A stretch of 64,000 nt of DNA from JBBQZP01 sp038207585. Lineage in GTDB: Bacteria; Pseudomonadota; Alphaproteobacteria; Rhodobacterales; Rhodobacteraceae. Below the pieces are notes generated by a model. That model searched no databases and had not been told where the DNA came from. It saw only the letters and a list, made by a program, of their open reading frames with translations. The first letter of the stretch is position 1, and the number at the start of each line of letters is the position of its first letter. Made by a program: the position numbers and the translations under genes. Positions 1-9,003 of the stretch are shown here, one piece after another. The DNA lies in the NCBI GenBank assembly GCA_038207585.1, contig JBBQZP010000024.1:1-64000 (forward strand), read 5' to 3'.

Positions 1-61
1 AGCAGCCGATGACGCCCCCGCCGATGATGACGACGCGGGCGGTTGTGGGAAAGTCGTTCAT
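1..61 (-). CDS. FAD-dependent oxidoreductase, N-terminal fragment (cut by window edge)
   Basis: Only the first 20 codons are inside the window. They read MNDFPTTARVVIIGGGVIGC, a beta strand followed by the GGGVIGC form of the glycine-rich FAD-binding motif. This start is typical of dimethylglycine/sarcosine dehydrogenase-like flavoproteins with a C-terminal GcvT domain, but the fragment cannot prove the substrate. The ATG overlaps the stop of the GFA gene as ATGA, so the two are translationally coupled. Family assignment beyond FAD oxidoreductase is inference. Confidence 0.7.
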   Translation of the reverse strand, partial: MNDFPTTARVVIIGGGVIGC

Positions 62-858
62 GCAGTTTCCTCTGGGTCTTGTGGCAGGCCATCGCAGAGC
101 GGATAATAATCGCCCTTGTCGGCCACAAAGATATGCGCCGACAAAAGCCCACCCGTGGCCCCGCCAACCGCGCCCGCCTCAACCGAAAAGCCACCATCTG
201 GCGCGCGGAAATAAAGGCTGGACCCGCAGCCGGTGCAAAAGCCCCTCTTGCCGCCATTGGGTGTTTCGTATTCCGCCAGACCCTGACGGTCATGCCATTG
301 AACCGCCGTTTCATCCGCATCAAACGAGGCCGCATAATGGCCCGAAAGCCTGCGGCACTGGCTGCAATGGCAGGCGGTGAGCGCACCCGCCGGGCCCGGC
401 AGTGCGAAGCGCACCTGTCCGCATTGGCACTCGGCGCTCAGGGGGGCTGCGGCGGCACCCGCCCCAGACACGGTAACGGCCAAAGCCGGACCCTCGGGCG
501 CGTAATAATCGCCCGCATCGTCGGTAAAGATATGCTCGCCCATCGCAAGCCCCGTGGCCCCGTCCAGCGCACCGGGGGAAAAGCTCATCCGGTCCTCCGC
601 ATCGGCCTTCCAGAACAGCGTCGCCCCGCAGTCTTTGCAAAACCCGCGCCGCGCGGTGTCAGAGGCGCGAAACCACGCAAGGCCCCCGTCCCGAACGACC
701 CGGAACCGCTCCGTCGGCACCGATGACGCCGCCCAGTAATGACCCGAGGTTTTGCGGCACTGGCTGCAATGGCAGGCGACAACCGGGCGCAAAGGCTCCG
801 TCACCTCGAACACCACGCCACCACAAAGGCACGATCCGGCATGCACGTCATTGGGCAA
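58..858 (-). CDS. Tandem GFA-domain (CENP-V/GFA family) zinc protein
   Basis: About 266 residues with two copies of the GFA fold (roughly residues 8-115 and 140-250). Each copy carries the family's cysteine sets: CLCG / CHCSQC / CKDCG in the first and CQCG / CHCSQC / CTGCG in the second, expected to bind two zinc ions per domain. The family was named for glutathione-dependent formaldehyde activation, but that activity is disputed for many members. No ATG fits the start; a TTG at 858 overlaps the end of the upstream gene, and a GTG at 846 is the alternative. The 3' end overlaps the next ATG, so it sits in an operon with a FAD oxidoreductase. Confidence 0.85.
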   Translation of the reverse strand: MPNDVHAGSCLCGGVVFEVTEPLRPVVACHCSQCRKTSGHYWAASSVPTERFRVVRDGGLAWFRASDTARRGFCKDCGATLFWKADAEDRMSFSPGALDGATGLAMGEHIFTDDAGDYYAPEGPALAVTVSGAGAAAAPLSAECQCGQVRFALPGPAGALTACHCSQCRRLSGHYAASFDADETAVQWHDRQGLAEYETPNGGKRGFCTGCGSSLYFRAPDGGFSVEAGAVGGATGGLLSAHIFVADKGDYYPLCDGLPQDPEETA

Positions 859-1306
859 AATGAAAAACCTTCGCCAGAATCGCCGACAGCGCATCGGCAT
901 CGGTTTCATCGAATGCCGCGGGCGTATCACTGTCCAGATCAAACACACCCAAAAGCCGCGCATCACCGTTCCAGACCGGCAAGACCAGTTCCGACCGGGT
1001 TGACGACGCGCAGGCGATATGGCCGGGGAATGCCTCCACATCCGGCACGATCTGCGCTGTGCCCGTGCGCGCCGCAGCCCCGCAGACACCCCGCGCAAAG
1101 GGAATCACCAGACAGCCATGCCCGCCCTGATAGGGGCCGATTTTCAGCAATTCCGGTGCAACGACGCGGTAGAACCCGGTCCAGTCGGCCAAGGGAAGTG
1201 CGGCATGCACCTCGCACGCAACGGTCGCCATCAGCGCCACCGCATCGGTTTCGCCGTGGCACAACGCGTCGATCTGGCGGGAAAGCTGATCGTAATCGGG
1301 GGGCAT
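848..1306 (-). CDS. msrC: Free methionine-(R)-sulfoxide reductase (GAF domain)
   Basis: 152 residues, a single GAF domain. The cysteines at 65, 75 and 99 (in GGHGCLVIPFARGVCG and HIACASSTRSELVLP) have exactly the 10- and 24-residue spacing of the redox cysteines of the fRMsr/YebR family, where the last one is catalytic. The enzyme reduces free methionine-R-sulfoxide in the cytoplasm with thioredoxin. The start at MPPDYDQL is chosen because the conserved family N-terminus begins there; the frame stays open 21 codons upstream without family sequence. It precedes and overlaps the GFA gene. Confidence 0.9.
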   Translation of the reverse strand: MPPDYDQLSRQIDALCHGETDAVALMATVACEVHAALPLADWTGFYRVVAPELLKIGPYQGGHGCLVIPFARGVCGAAARTGTAQIVPDVEAFPGHIACASSTRSELVLPVWNGDARLLGVFDLDSDTPAAFDETDADALSAILAKVFHFAQ

Positions 1307-1439
1307 GATCGGTCCGTTCGGTTGGGTCTGGCCAAGGATAGCGGGCCTGGCGCGGTGCGAAAAGCGCAAAGGCGGTTACCGATTGGTAAGACTAGCGCGC
1401 TAGGGTGGCAGGGCGAAGGCAACACAAGGGCGGCACGAC

Positions 1440-1775
1440 ATGAACCTTTTGGCAGAATACAGCGGCGATCTTCTGATCATCCGGGCGCTGGAAAACCGGA
1501 TCGACGCTGCGGGCGCGATCAGCTTCAAGGAACGCATGCGCGAACTGACCGATACGCCATCGCAGCGTGTGGTGCTTGATCTGTCGCAGGTGGTGTTTCT
1601 GGACAGCAGCGGTCTTGGGGCCGTGGTGGCGGTCTTGAAACTGCTCGCACCCGACCGCAAGCTGGAACTGGCAGGGCTGACACCGACGGTGGAAAAGGTT
1701 TTCCGGCTGACCCGGATGGATACGATTTTCACCATTCACCCGTCAGTGCCGGCCGGCTTGCGTGATGCCAGCTGA
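1440..1775 (+). CDS. STAS-domain anti-sigma factor antagonist
   Basis: 111 residues, a single STAS domain of SpoIIAA/RsbV type. The phosphorylatable serine lies in the FLDSSGLGAVV motif (about residues 53-63). Such proteins switch partners by being phosphorylated by a HATPase kinase; the cognate kinase-like gene follows directly and overlaps by 11 bases. No sigma factor or PP2C phosphatase gene is in the window, so the final target is unknown. Confidence 0.88.
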   Translation: MNLLAEYSGDLLIIRALENRIDAAGAISFKERMRELTDTPSQRVVLDLSQVVFLDSSGLGAVVAVLKLLAPDRKLELAGLTPTVEKVFRLTRMDTIFTIHPSVPAGLRDAS

Positions 1776-2226
1776 CAACATCGGTTGCAGCTCAACCTTC
1801 CCCGCAATCGACCTGCGGATCGACAGCCCGGCTGATACGGTCGCGGTGCGTCATCTGCTCGACACCCTGTTTCAGGCTGACATCATGCAGGACCTGCCCG
1901 ATGATCAGCGCGGCACGGCAGAACTGGTGCTGGCCGAGGTGATGAACAACATCGTCGAACACGCCTATTCGAACGGGCCAGGGTCCATTGATCTGCGGGT
2001 AATGCGGGATTTGGCGGGCCTTGAGTGCTGCATTATCGATCAGGGTCGTCCGATGCCGGGGCGCGCGCTGCCATCAGGTCATCTGCCCGGCACCGAGGAA
2101 GAACTTCCCGAAGGCGGATTTGGCTGGTTCCTGATTCGAAGCCTGACCCGCGATCTGCACTACCAGCGCAATGGGTCCGACAACCGGCTGAGTTTTCGGC
2201 TCGATGCAGAACAATCACCACACTAG
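1765..2226 (+). CDS. RsbW/SpoIIAB-like anti-sigma serine kinase (HATPase)
   Basis: 153 residues of a GHKL ATPase fold. The N-box is seen as ELVLAEVMNNIVEHAY, and the G1 and G2 regions as IIDQGRPMP and PEGGFGWFLIR. It pairs with the STAS gene upstream, whose stop it overlaps; the ATG at 1765 is preferred to the GTG at 1762. Family members bind and inhibit a sigma factor or another output protein and phosphorylate the STAS partner. The output partner is not evident here. Confidence 0.85.
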   Translation: MPADNIGCSSTFPAIDLRIDSPADTVAVRHLLDTLFQADIMQDLPDDQRGTAELVLAEVMNNIVEHAYSNGPGSIDLRVMRDLAGLECCIIDQGRPMPGRALPSGHLPGTEEELPEGGFGWFLIRSLTRDLHYQRNGSDNRLSFRLDAEQSPH

Positions 2227-2450
2227 AGGCGGCATTGTTTCGATCTTTCAAAAACGGGCACAGTATTGCCAGAATTTCCCCCTAACACCGCCGCACAGAG
2301 TGACGATATTGATAGGGTAGCTGCATATAAGCTTCCCTCGGCGTCGCGATCCATTGCCCCCACCCAGTTCGCGGCGCCGAGGCTCTACCTTCCCCCTTTT
2401 CTTGGTTGCAACCACCTCGTATTGTCCGCCGACATCGAGAGGGGTTCATC

Positions 2451-4028
2451 ATGCGCGACTTTCAATTTCCCGGCCGTTCGCCTGTTTTCGCGCAGAATGG
2501 AATGTGCGCCACGTCGCATCCGCTGGCCGCTAAAGTTGCCGTCGATACCCTGCAAGCGGGCGGAAACGCCGTTGATGCTGCAATTGCGGGCGCGGTTCTT
2601 CTGGGCATCTGCGAGCCGCAGATGACGGGTCTTGGCGGCGATTGCTTCGTTCTTGTGAAACCCGCCGGGGAAGAACGCGTCATCGCGCTTAACGGATCAG
2701 GCCGCGCACCAGCGGGGCTGTCGGCCGATGCCATGCGCGAAAAGGGTCTTGCGGCGGTGCCGCTTTATGGCCCCGAAGCCGTAACGATGCCCGGCGCCAT
2801 CGACGCATTTTGCCGCTTGTCTGCAGACTATGGCCTTCTTGATCTGGCGCAGACCCTTGCCCCCGCGATCCGCTATGCGGACGAAGGCGTGCCCGTCGGG
2901 CCCCGCACAGCATCGGATTGGGCCGAGGCCGCAGACAAATTGCAGGGCCGCGCCCGCGACTATTTCCTGCAGGCGGGCCAAGCCCCCAAAACCGGGCAAA
3001 CCTTCCGCGCGCCCGGTCAGGCCGAGGTGCTGCGCCGCATCGCAAGTCAGGGCCGCGCCGGGTTTTATGAGGGCAAAGTGGCGGATGACATGATCTCCTC
3101 GCTGCGTGCCCTTGGCGGCACGCACACGCTCGACGATCTGGCCGCCACCGCCTGCACCTATTCCGAGCCGGTGATGGGTGCCTATCACGGGATCGAGTTG
3201 ATCGAGCATCCGCCCAACGGGCAGGGTGCCACCGCGATCTTGCTACTGAACATCCTTGCGCAATTCGATCTGGCCAGCCTTGATCCGTTCGGCACCCAGC
3301 GCGCGCATCTTGAGGCCGAGGCGACGAAGCTTGCCTATGACGCGCGTAACCGCTTTATCGCCGACCCCGATCACATGACCCGGCTGGATCACATGCTGTC
3401 GATGGAAACCGCGCAAAAGCTGGCCGCCCTGATCGACCCCAGACGCGCGATGAAAGCGGCGGCCCCGCTGACCGAGGCCGTGCACCGCGACACGATCTAT
3501 ATCACTGTGGTGGACCGCGACCGCATGGCGGTATCGCTGATCTATTCGGTTTATCACAGCTTTGGGGCCTGCCTTGCGTCCGACCGATTCGGGATCAACT
3601 TCCAGAATCGGGGGGCGGGATTCACGCTGAGCCCCGGTCACCCGAACGAAGCGGCGGGCGGCAAGCGCCCGATGCACACTATCATCCCCGGCATGATCCG
3701 CAAGGACGGGCGCGTGGTCATGCCCTTTGGCGTGATGGGCGGGGCCTATCAATCCACCGGCCACGCGCGGTTTGTCACCAACACCGTCGATTTCGGGATG
3801 GACCCGCAATCTGCCATCGACGCGCCACGCTGTTTTTCGGGCGTCGAGGGGATGGAGGTGGAGCGCAGCTACGCCCCCCAGGTCGCCGCAGAACTGGCCG
3901 CGATGGGCCATGATGTGGTCGAGGCACCAATTCCCATCGGTGGCGCGCAGGCGATCCTGATCGAGGATGGCGGCGTGTTGCAGGGCGGATCGGACCCCCG
4001 CAAGGACGGCTGTGCGCTTGGGTACTGA
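2451..4028 (+). CDS. ggt: Gamma-glutamyltransferase-family N-terminal nucleophile hydrolase
   Basis: 525 residues, matching the usual length of gamma-glutamyltranspeptidase precursors. The N-terminal part has the family signatures AGGNAVDAAIA and GLGGDCF. The autocleavage/nucleophile threonine is predicted at residue 348 in DTIYITVVD, and the small subunit ends with GGAYQSTGHARFV and PIGGAQAI. There is no signal peptide at the chosen ATG, which has a GAGAGGGG ribosome site 7 bases upstream, so a cytoplasmic GGT-like amidohydrolase is more likely than a periplasmic enzyme. Substrate is unproven. Confidence 0.88.
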   Translation: MRDFQFPGRSPVFAQNGMCATSHPLAAKVAVDTLQAGGNAVDAAIAGAVLLGICEPQMTGLGGDCFVLVKPAGEERVIALNGSGRAPAGLSADAMREKGLAAVPLYGPEAVTMPGAIDAFCRLSADYGLLDLAQTLAPAIRYADEGVPVGPRTASDWAEAADKLQGRARDYFLQAGQAPKTGQTFRAPGQAEVLRRIASQGRAGFYEGKVADDMISSLRALGGTHTLDDLAATACTYSEPVMGAYHGIELIEHPPNGQGATAILLLNILAQFDLASLDPFGTQRAHLEAEATKLAYDARNRFIADPDHMTRLDHMLSMETAQKLAALIDPRRAMKAAAPLTEAVHRDTIYITVVDRDRMAVSLIYSVYHSFGACLASDRFGINFQNRGAGFTLSPGHPNEAAGGKRPMHTIIPGMIRKDGRVVMPFGVMGGAYQSTGHARFVTNTVDFGMDPQSAIDAPRCFSGVEGMEVERSYAPQVAAELAAMGHDVVEAPIPIGGAQAILIEDGGVLQGGSDPRKDGCALGY

Positions 4029-4092
4029 TGGTTTCGGCCACGGGCACGTCTGAACCAACCAACCGGGGCAAACGCTCGCCCGGACCCGGCGC

Positions 4093-4419
4093 TCAGTTCA
4101 ACTGGAATTGCAGCGGATAGCGCCCGTCCTGAAAATCGCCGAACAGATCGTGCAGATCAGGATGGTCCACCGGCTCGCCGGTTTCATCAGGCACAAGGTT
4201 CTGCTCTGACACATAGGCGACGTAATAGCTTTGGTCGTTTTCGGCCAGCAGATGATAGAACGGCTGGTCACGCTTGGGGCGGCTGTCTTCGGGAATGTTC
4301 TCATACCATTCCTCGGTGTTCGAAAACATCGCGTCCACATCGAACACAACGCCGCGAAACGGGTGTTTGCGGTGCCGGAGCACCTGGCCCAGATGATATT
4401 TCGCCTGCGTCTTGAACAT
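4093..4419 (-). CDS. hspQ: Heat shock protein HspQ (YccV-like, hemimethylated-DNA-binding fold)
   Basis: 108 residues. The family signatures KYHLGQVLRHRKHPFRGVVFDVD and the C-terminal HPDLHDLFGDF are visible in full. HspQ is a small heat-shock protein that in enterics acts as a Lon protease specificity factor. The start is set at MFKTQAKYHLGQV, where the family begins; the open frame upstream is not conserved in type. It lies convergent to ggt. Confidence 0.9.
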   Translation of the reverse strand: MFKTQAKYHLGQVLRHRKHPFRGVVFDVDAMFSNTEEWYENIPEDSRPKRDQPFYHLLAENDQSYYVAYVSEQNLVPDETGEPVDHPDLHDLFGDFQDGRYPLQFQLN

Positions 4420-4641
4420 CAGTGTAGTCCCCCGACCACAAGTCCTAATCCCTTGAGCGGGCAGTTGTCCAGAAAGCGCATGATAAATCACGGAAACAGT
4501 CTGTGAACCCCAGCCATACAGTCGCGCCGCACTGCCGCATGGGCGACGGCTCGCGCAAAGCTGATCGGCAGCGCAAATCGCCCCATTTCCCCGCACCGTC
4601 TTTTCGCGTAGAGTGGAAAAAAATAAACGTGCGAGGGTCAA

Positions 4642-5226
4642 ATGAGCAGAACCTTACGTGCGGTCGTGCTGTTGATGTTTCTGGCCTCTTGTGGGGGCGG
4701 TGGCAAATTCTCGGCACCCCGCGATCTTGAGAATGCGTGCAGCATCGTGGGTGAACGCCCGCAGTATTTCCGCGCCATGCAGGCATCCGAACGCAAATGG
4801 GGCGTGCCGGTGCCGGTTCTGATGGCTATGATCCATCAGGAATCCAAATTCATCGGCAACGCCCGCACGCCGCATAAGTTTGCGCTTGGAATCATTCCGC
4901 TGGGCCGTCAAAGCTCGGCCTATGGCTACAGTCAGGCGCTGGACGGCACTTGGGAAGAATACCAGCGCGAACAACGCAACCGCCGCGCCAAACGCGATGA
5001 TATCGAGGATGCTACCGATTTCATGGGCTGGTATATTGATCAGACCTCACAGCGCATCGGCATCCCCAAGACCGACGCCCGCGACCAGTATCTGGCGTAT
5101 CATGAGGGGCGGACAGGCTTTGTGAACGGCAGCTACAACCAGAAATCGTGGCTTGTGGCGGTGTCGGACAAGGTCGAAGCCCGCGCGCAGATTTATGCAG
5201 CACAACTGGCGTCCTGCGGGCGGTAG
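4642..5226 (+). CDS. Transglycosylase SLT-domain lipoprotein
   Basis: 194 residues. A lipoprotein signal ends at the lipobox LASC (acylated Cys17). The SLT fold follows: the catalytic glutamate is Glu67 in MIHQESKF, then SSAYGYSQALDGTWEEYQ and YLAYHEGRTGF, as in soluble lytic transglycosylases. It would cleave peptidoglycan at the inner face of the outer membrane. A GAGGG site precedes the ATG. It converges on lolA with only two bases between the stops. Confidence 0.88.
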   Translation: MSRTLRAVVLLMFLASCGGGGKFSAPRDLENACSIVGERPQYFRAMQASERKWGVPVPVLMAMIHQESKFIGNARTPHKFALGIIPLGRQSSAYGYSQALDGTWEEYQREQRNRRAKRDDIEDATDFMGWYIDQTSQRIGIPKTDARDQYLAYHEGRTGFVNGSYNQKSWLVAVSDKVEARAQIYAAQLASCGR

Positions 5227-5228
5227 GT

Positions 5229-5831
5229 TCAGTTCCCGCGCCGTTCCGATTCGACCGTGATGTTGAAAAGCCCCGAGTTCAGGCTGCCACCCAGTTTGAC
5301 CGCCCCAAGGATCACGGTCGTTTGCGACCCACTGTCATCGGTGATCACCCATTGCCGCAGCGCGACCGGATTTTCGGTGAACACCATGTCGATCGTGCCG
5401 TATTCGGGATGTACGGGGTCTTGCGCGCGTACGATGGTCTTGCCATCTGCCTCGGAGTGTTTGACCACCATCTTGGCCTGACCAAGGTTCACTTTCGATG
5501 CCAGAATCAGGCTCAGCGGCGTGCGGTTCAGCGGATAGCTTTGCGCGGGACCCGAAGATTTCGGATCAAAGATCGCAACCTCACTGCCGCCTGCAATCAC
5601 AAGGCTTTTGTCAGGCGGCGCGTATTCAAACCGCGCGCGGCCGGGGCGTTTGATGTAAAGCGTGCCGGTGCCGATAGAGCCGTCGGCGTTCACCTGCGTG
5701 AACTCGGCCTGCAGCGTTGTCAGGCTGTTCAGATAGGCCGAAAGGTCGGCCAGACTGATCTTTGCCGCCTGTGCGGGCACGGCAAGGGCAAGGACGGCCA
5801 CGGGGGCCAGAAGGGCGCGCATGATGTTCAT
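5229..5831 (-). CDS. lolA: Outer-membrane lipoprotein carrier protein LolA
   Basis: About 200 residues with a Sec signal ending PAQA, followed by the LolA fold (LADLSAYLNSLTTLQAEFTQ, GTLYIKRPGRARFEYAPPD, MVFTENPVALRQWVITD). LolA ferries lipoproteins across the periplasm from LolCDE to the outer membrane. Three clustered ATG codons (5840, 5831, 5822) are possible starts; 5831 gives a normal signal peptide. It lies downstream of ftsK on the same strand, a common alphaproteobacterial order. Confidence 0.9.
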   Translation of the reverse strand: MNIMRALLAPVAVLALAVPAQAAKISLADLSAYLNSLTTLQAEFTQVNADGSIGTGTLYIKRPGRARFEYAPPDKSLVIAGGSEVAIFDPKSSGPAQSYPLNRTPLSLILASKVNLGQAKMVVKHSEADGKTIVRAQDPVHPEYGTIDMVFTENPVALRQWVITDDSGSQTTVILGAVKLGGSLNSGLFNITVESERRGN

Positions 5832-5959
5832 AACTTGCATATAATACGCCCCGCACCACGTTGCACCCCCCGACCCCCTCACGAACCGGCGATTTTCGCG
5901 CATCCAGCGCTGACCGCCCGCAAGGGAGGGATAAGCGGCCCCCGCCGTGCACCGTCCGG

Positions 5960-8900
5960 TCAGTGTTCGGGTAGCAATATCTCGCGCTTGCCGACGTGAT
6001 TGGCGGTGGTGACGACGTTGTTTTCCTCCATCTGCTCCACCAGACGTGCGGCCTTGTTGTAGCCGATGCCCAGTTTGCGCTGGATATAGGAGGTCGAGCA
6101 TTTGCGATCCTTGGCCACCACGGCAACCGCCTGATCGTAGAGCGCATCCTCGCTGCCATCGCCGCCAAGGCCCAGAACAAGGTCGATATCGCTCTCCTTG
6201 TCCTCGTCCACGCCCTCGACCACACCCGACATATAGACCGGCGGGCCGTAGGATTTCAGGTGGGTCACAATCTCTTCAACCTCTTCATCGCTGACGAAGG
6301 GCCCGTGAATACGGGTGATCTTGGCCCCGCCTGCCATGTAAAGCATGTCGCCCATGCCCAGCAGTTGCTCGGCCCCCTGTTCGCCCAGAATCGTGCGGCT
6401 GTCGATTTTCGACGTCACCTGAAAGCTGATCCGCGTCGGGAAGTTCGCCTTGATCGTGCCGGTGATCACATCAACCGACGGGCGCTGAGTTGCCATGATC
6501 AGATGGATGCCGGATGCCCGCGCCATCTGGGCAAGGCGTTGAATACACGCCTCGATCTCCTTTCCCGCGACCATCATCAGGTCGGCCATCTCGTCGACTA
6601 CCACCACGATATAGGGGATGGAAACCGGCTGGAATTCATCCGTCTCGAACACTGGCTCGCCGGTATCATCATCAAAGCCGGTCTGGATGGTGCGCTTGAA
6701 CATCTCGCCCTTGGCCAGCGCCTCGCGCACGCGGCCGTTGTAGCCTTCGATGTTGCGTACGCCCATCTTGGACATGCGGCGATAGCGCTCCTCCATCTCT
6801 CCCACGACCCATTTCAGGGCGACGACGGCCTTTTTCGGATCGGTCACAACGGGCGACAAAAGATGCGGGATGCCGTCGTAGACCGACAGTTCCAGCATCT
6901 TGGGGTCGATCATGATCAGGCGACATTCCTCGGGCGACAACTTGTAGAGAAGGCTCAGGATCATCGTGTTGATGGCGACCGATTTCCCCGACCCCGTGGT
7001 GCCCGCGATCAGCAGGTGGGGCATCTTGGCCAGGTTCGCGACAATCGGATCACCGCCGATATCCTTGCCCAGCGCCAGCGGCAGGCGCATGGCGCTATCG
7101 CCAAAATCGCGCGCCGACAGAATTTCGCGCAGCACTACCTTTTCGCGGGTGGCGTTGGGCAACTCGATACCAATAACGGTGCGACCCGGAACGGTGGACA
7201 CGCGGGCGGACAGCGCCGACATGCTGCGCGCGATGTCATCGGCCAGACCGATCACCCGGCTGGCCTTCAGCCCCGGTGCCGGTTCCAGTTCATACATCGT
7301 GACGACCGGGCCGGGGCGGACCGACACGATCTCGCCTTTCACGCCGTAGTCATCCAGCACCGATTCGAGCATCCGCGCGTTTTCTTCCAGCGACTCGTCA
7401 GAAAGCTTGTGCCGCACGATCGTCTCGGGGCTGGACAACAGCGACAGCGGCGGCAGTTCATAAGCCGGGGCCGGATCATCAAAGCGCAGACGCGGTTGCG
7501 CCTCGGCGGTTGCCTGACGTGACAGGGGGGCCGCCTTGCGGGCGATAGGTTGCACGACACGTCGCATCTCGGGGACCGGCACATCCTGCGCAAAAGCGGC
7601 GGATGGCTCGTAGCCATCGTCGTCATTGTGCCACGCGTCTGCATTGGGGGCGGCAAAGACGTTCATCCCGGTGTCGTCCTGCCAGTCGTCATCGTCCATC
7701 TCGGCCTCCATATAGGGGGCGGCGGGTTGCGGGGTGCGGGGTGCAAAACCGGACAGGGCGCTGCGCAGCCCGCCCGTCACCGGCGGTTCGGCAACAGCAC
7801 GGGCCGATGCGATCAACGGTTGCGGCCCGCGCCCGCGGCTGAGCGAGGGTTCACGCCGTGCAATCGCTGCCTGAAGCGGGGTCATCGTTTCAACCGGCGC
7901 CAGCGCTGGCGCATGGCCGCGTGATCGGATCACATCGCTGATGCGCGCCTTGATGCGGTCTTCGGGGGGCAGATCAACTCGTGCTGCCGCTGCCGAAATC
8001 TGCTGTTCGACCAGTTCGGGTTCGATTGCGCGGCGGATCAGGCTGGGCACCATGCCGGGCATCCGGGCCAGAAGCCCGGTCTTTTCGCGTGGGGCCGCGC
8101 TGACCACTACCGGCGGTTCGCCATAGCGCGCATCGGCACGCAGGCCGGAGCCTTGCGCACGCCGCACCGGCGCACCGCCCGCCAGAAGCGGTTCGGGGCG
8201 AAAGGTTTCGATGACTGCCTCGGGTTCCCTGCGGGACAGGAATCCACGCTTTTGCACCGGTGGTTCGGCCGATACCTCATCCCACTCCGGGGCCGCATCA
8301 ACCGCCATTGCCCGCTTTTCCAGTCGTCGCGCCTGCATTGCCGCAGCCGCCTGCGCGCCCGACGCCATACCGCGCCCCGCCAGCGTCATCGCGGCATCGT
8401 AGGTGCGGATCGTGCCGAACAGAACCGTGCGGAAAATCGCCTGCAACTCGCGTTTCTCGAACCCGGTGACGAATAAAACGAGCGCCAGCAGGGCAGCGCC
8501 CGACACCAGCCACAAAAGCCACAGGCCAGCGCCTTCCTGCATCGGGGCAACACCCAAAAGTGCGCCCAGAACGGTATCACCAAACAGCCCGCCAACCCCT
8601 GATCCAACGGTTGCCGCAAAGACCGAAGCCACCGCAATCGCAATCGCGCCAAAGACAGCACGCGGCAAAACACGATCCTCGCCCCGGTGCAGCACCAACC
8701 GCGCGCCCCAGGCGAACAGGACAACCGGTATCGTCCAGGCCCCTGCCCCGATGATGATCATCAGGGTTGATGCAAGCGCCGCGCCAAAGCGGCCCAGCAG
8801 GTTCTGCGCGGGTTCATCCGTGGCGACCATCCAGCCCGGATCAGACGGTGAATAGCTGGCCAGCATCGCGGCAAAACCCAGCGCCAGAATGATCAGCCCG

Positions 8901-9001
8901 ACGCCCAGCAATTCATAGCCGCGCCGTTGCAGCGCCGCTTGGGTGTTGGCATCGACCAACGGATCGCGTTGCCGTGCATGCAGTGAAGCCATTCGTTTCA
9001 T
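5960..9001 (-). CDS. ftsK: DNA translocase FtsK
   Basis: 1013 residues. Four membrane segments occupy roughly residues 32-180, followed by a Pro/Ala-rich linker to about 520, then the RecA-like motor with Walker A GTTGSGKS at residues 667-674 and Walker B around VVVDEMADLMMV. The last 70 residues form the gamma winged helix that reads KOPS sites (SDIDLVLGL...SYIQRKLGIGYNKAARLVE). FtsK pumps DNA and activates XerCD dimer resolution at the septum. An ATG at 8992 is an alternative start. Its start lies 2 bases after the stop of the aminotransferase gene. Confidence 0.96.
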   Translation of the reverse strand: MKRMASLHARQRDPLVDANTQAALQRRGYELLGVGLIILALGFAAMLASYSPSDPGWMVATDEPAQNLLGRFGAALASTLMIIIGAGAWTIPVVLFAWGARLVLHRGEDRVLPRAVFGAIAIAVASVFAATVGSGVGGLFGDTVLGALLGVAPMQEGAGLWLLWLVSGAALLALVLFVTGFEKRELQAIFRTVLFGTIRTYDAAMTLAGRGMASGAQAAAAMQARRLEKRAMAVDAAPEWDEVSAEPPVQKRGFLSRREPEAVIETFRPEPLLAGGAPVRRAQGSGLRADARYGEPPVVVSAAPREKTGLLARMPGMVPSLIRRAIEPELVEQQISAAAARVDLPPEDRIKARISDVIRSRGHAPALAPVETMTPLQAAIARREPSLSRGRGPQPLIASARAVAEPPVTGGLRSALSGFAPRTPQPAAPYMEAEMDDDDWQDDTGMNVFAAPNADAWHNDDDGYEPSAAFAQDVPVPEMRRVVQPIARKAAPLSRQATAEAQPRLRFDDPAPAYELPPLSLLSSPETIVRHKLSDESLEENARMLESVLDDYGVKGEIVSVRPGPVVTMYELEPAPGLKASRVIGLADDIARSMSALSARVSTVPGRTVIGIELPNATREKVVLREILSARDFGDSAMRLPLALGKDIGGDPIVANLAKMPHLLIAGTTGSGKSVAINTMILSLLYKLSPEECRLIMIDPKMLELSVYDGIPHLLSPVVTDPKKAVVALKWVVGEMEERYRRMSKMGVRNIEGYNGRVREALAKGEMFKRTIQTGFDDDTGEPVFETDEFQPVSIPYIVVVVDEMADLMMVAGKEIEACIQRLAQMARASGIHLIMATQRPSVDVITGTIKANFPTRISFQVTSKIDSRTILGEQGAEQLLGMGDMLYMAGGAKITRIHGPFVSDEEVEEIVTHLKSYGPPVYMSGVVEGVDEDKESDIDLVLGLGGDGSEDALYDQAVAVVAKDRKCSTSYIQRKLGIGYNKAARLVEQMEENNVVTTANHVGKREILLPEH

Positions 9002-9003
9002 CC

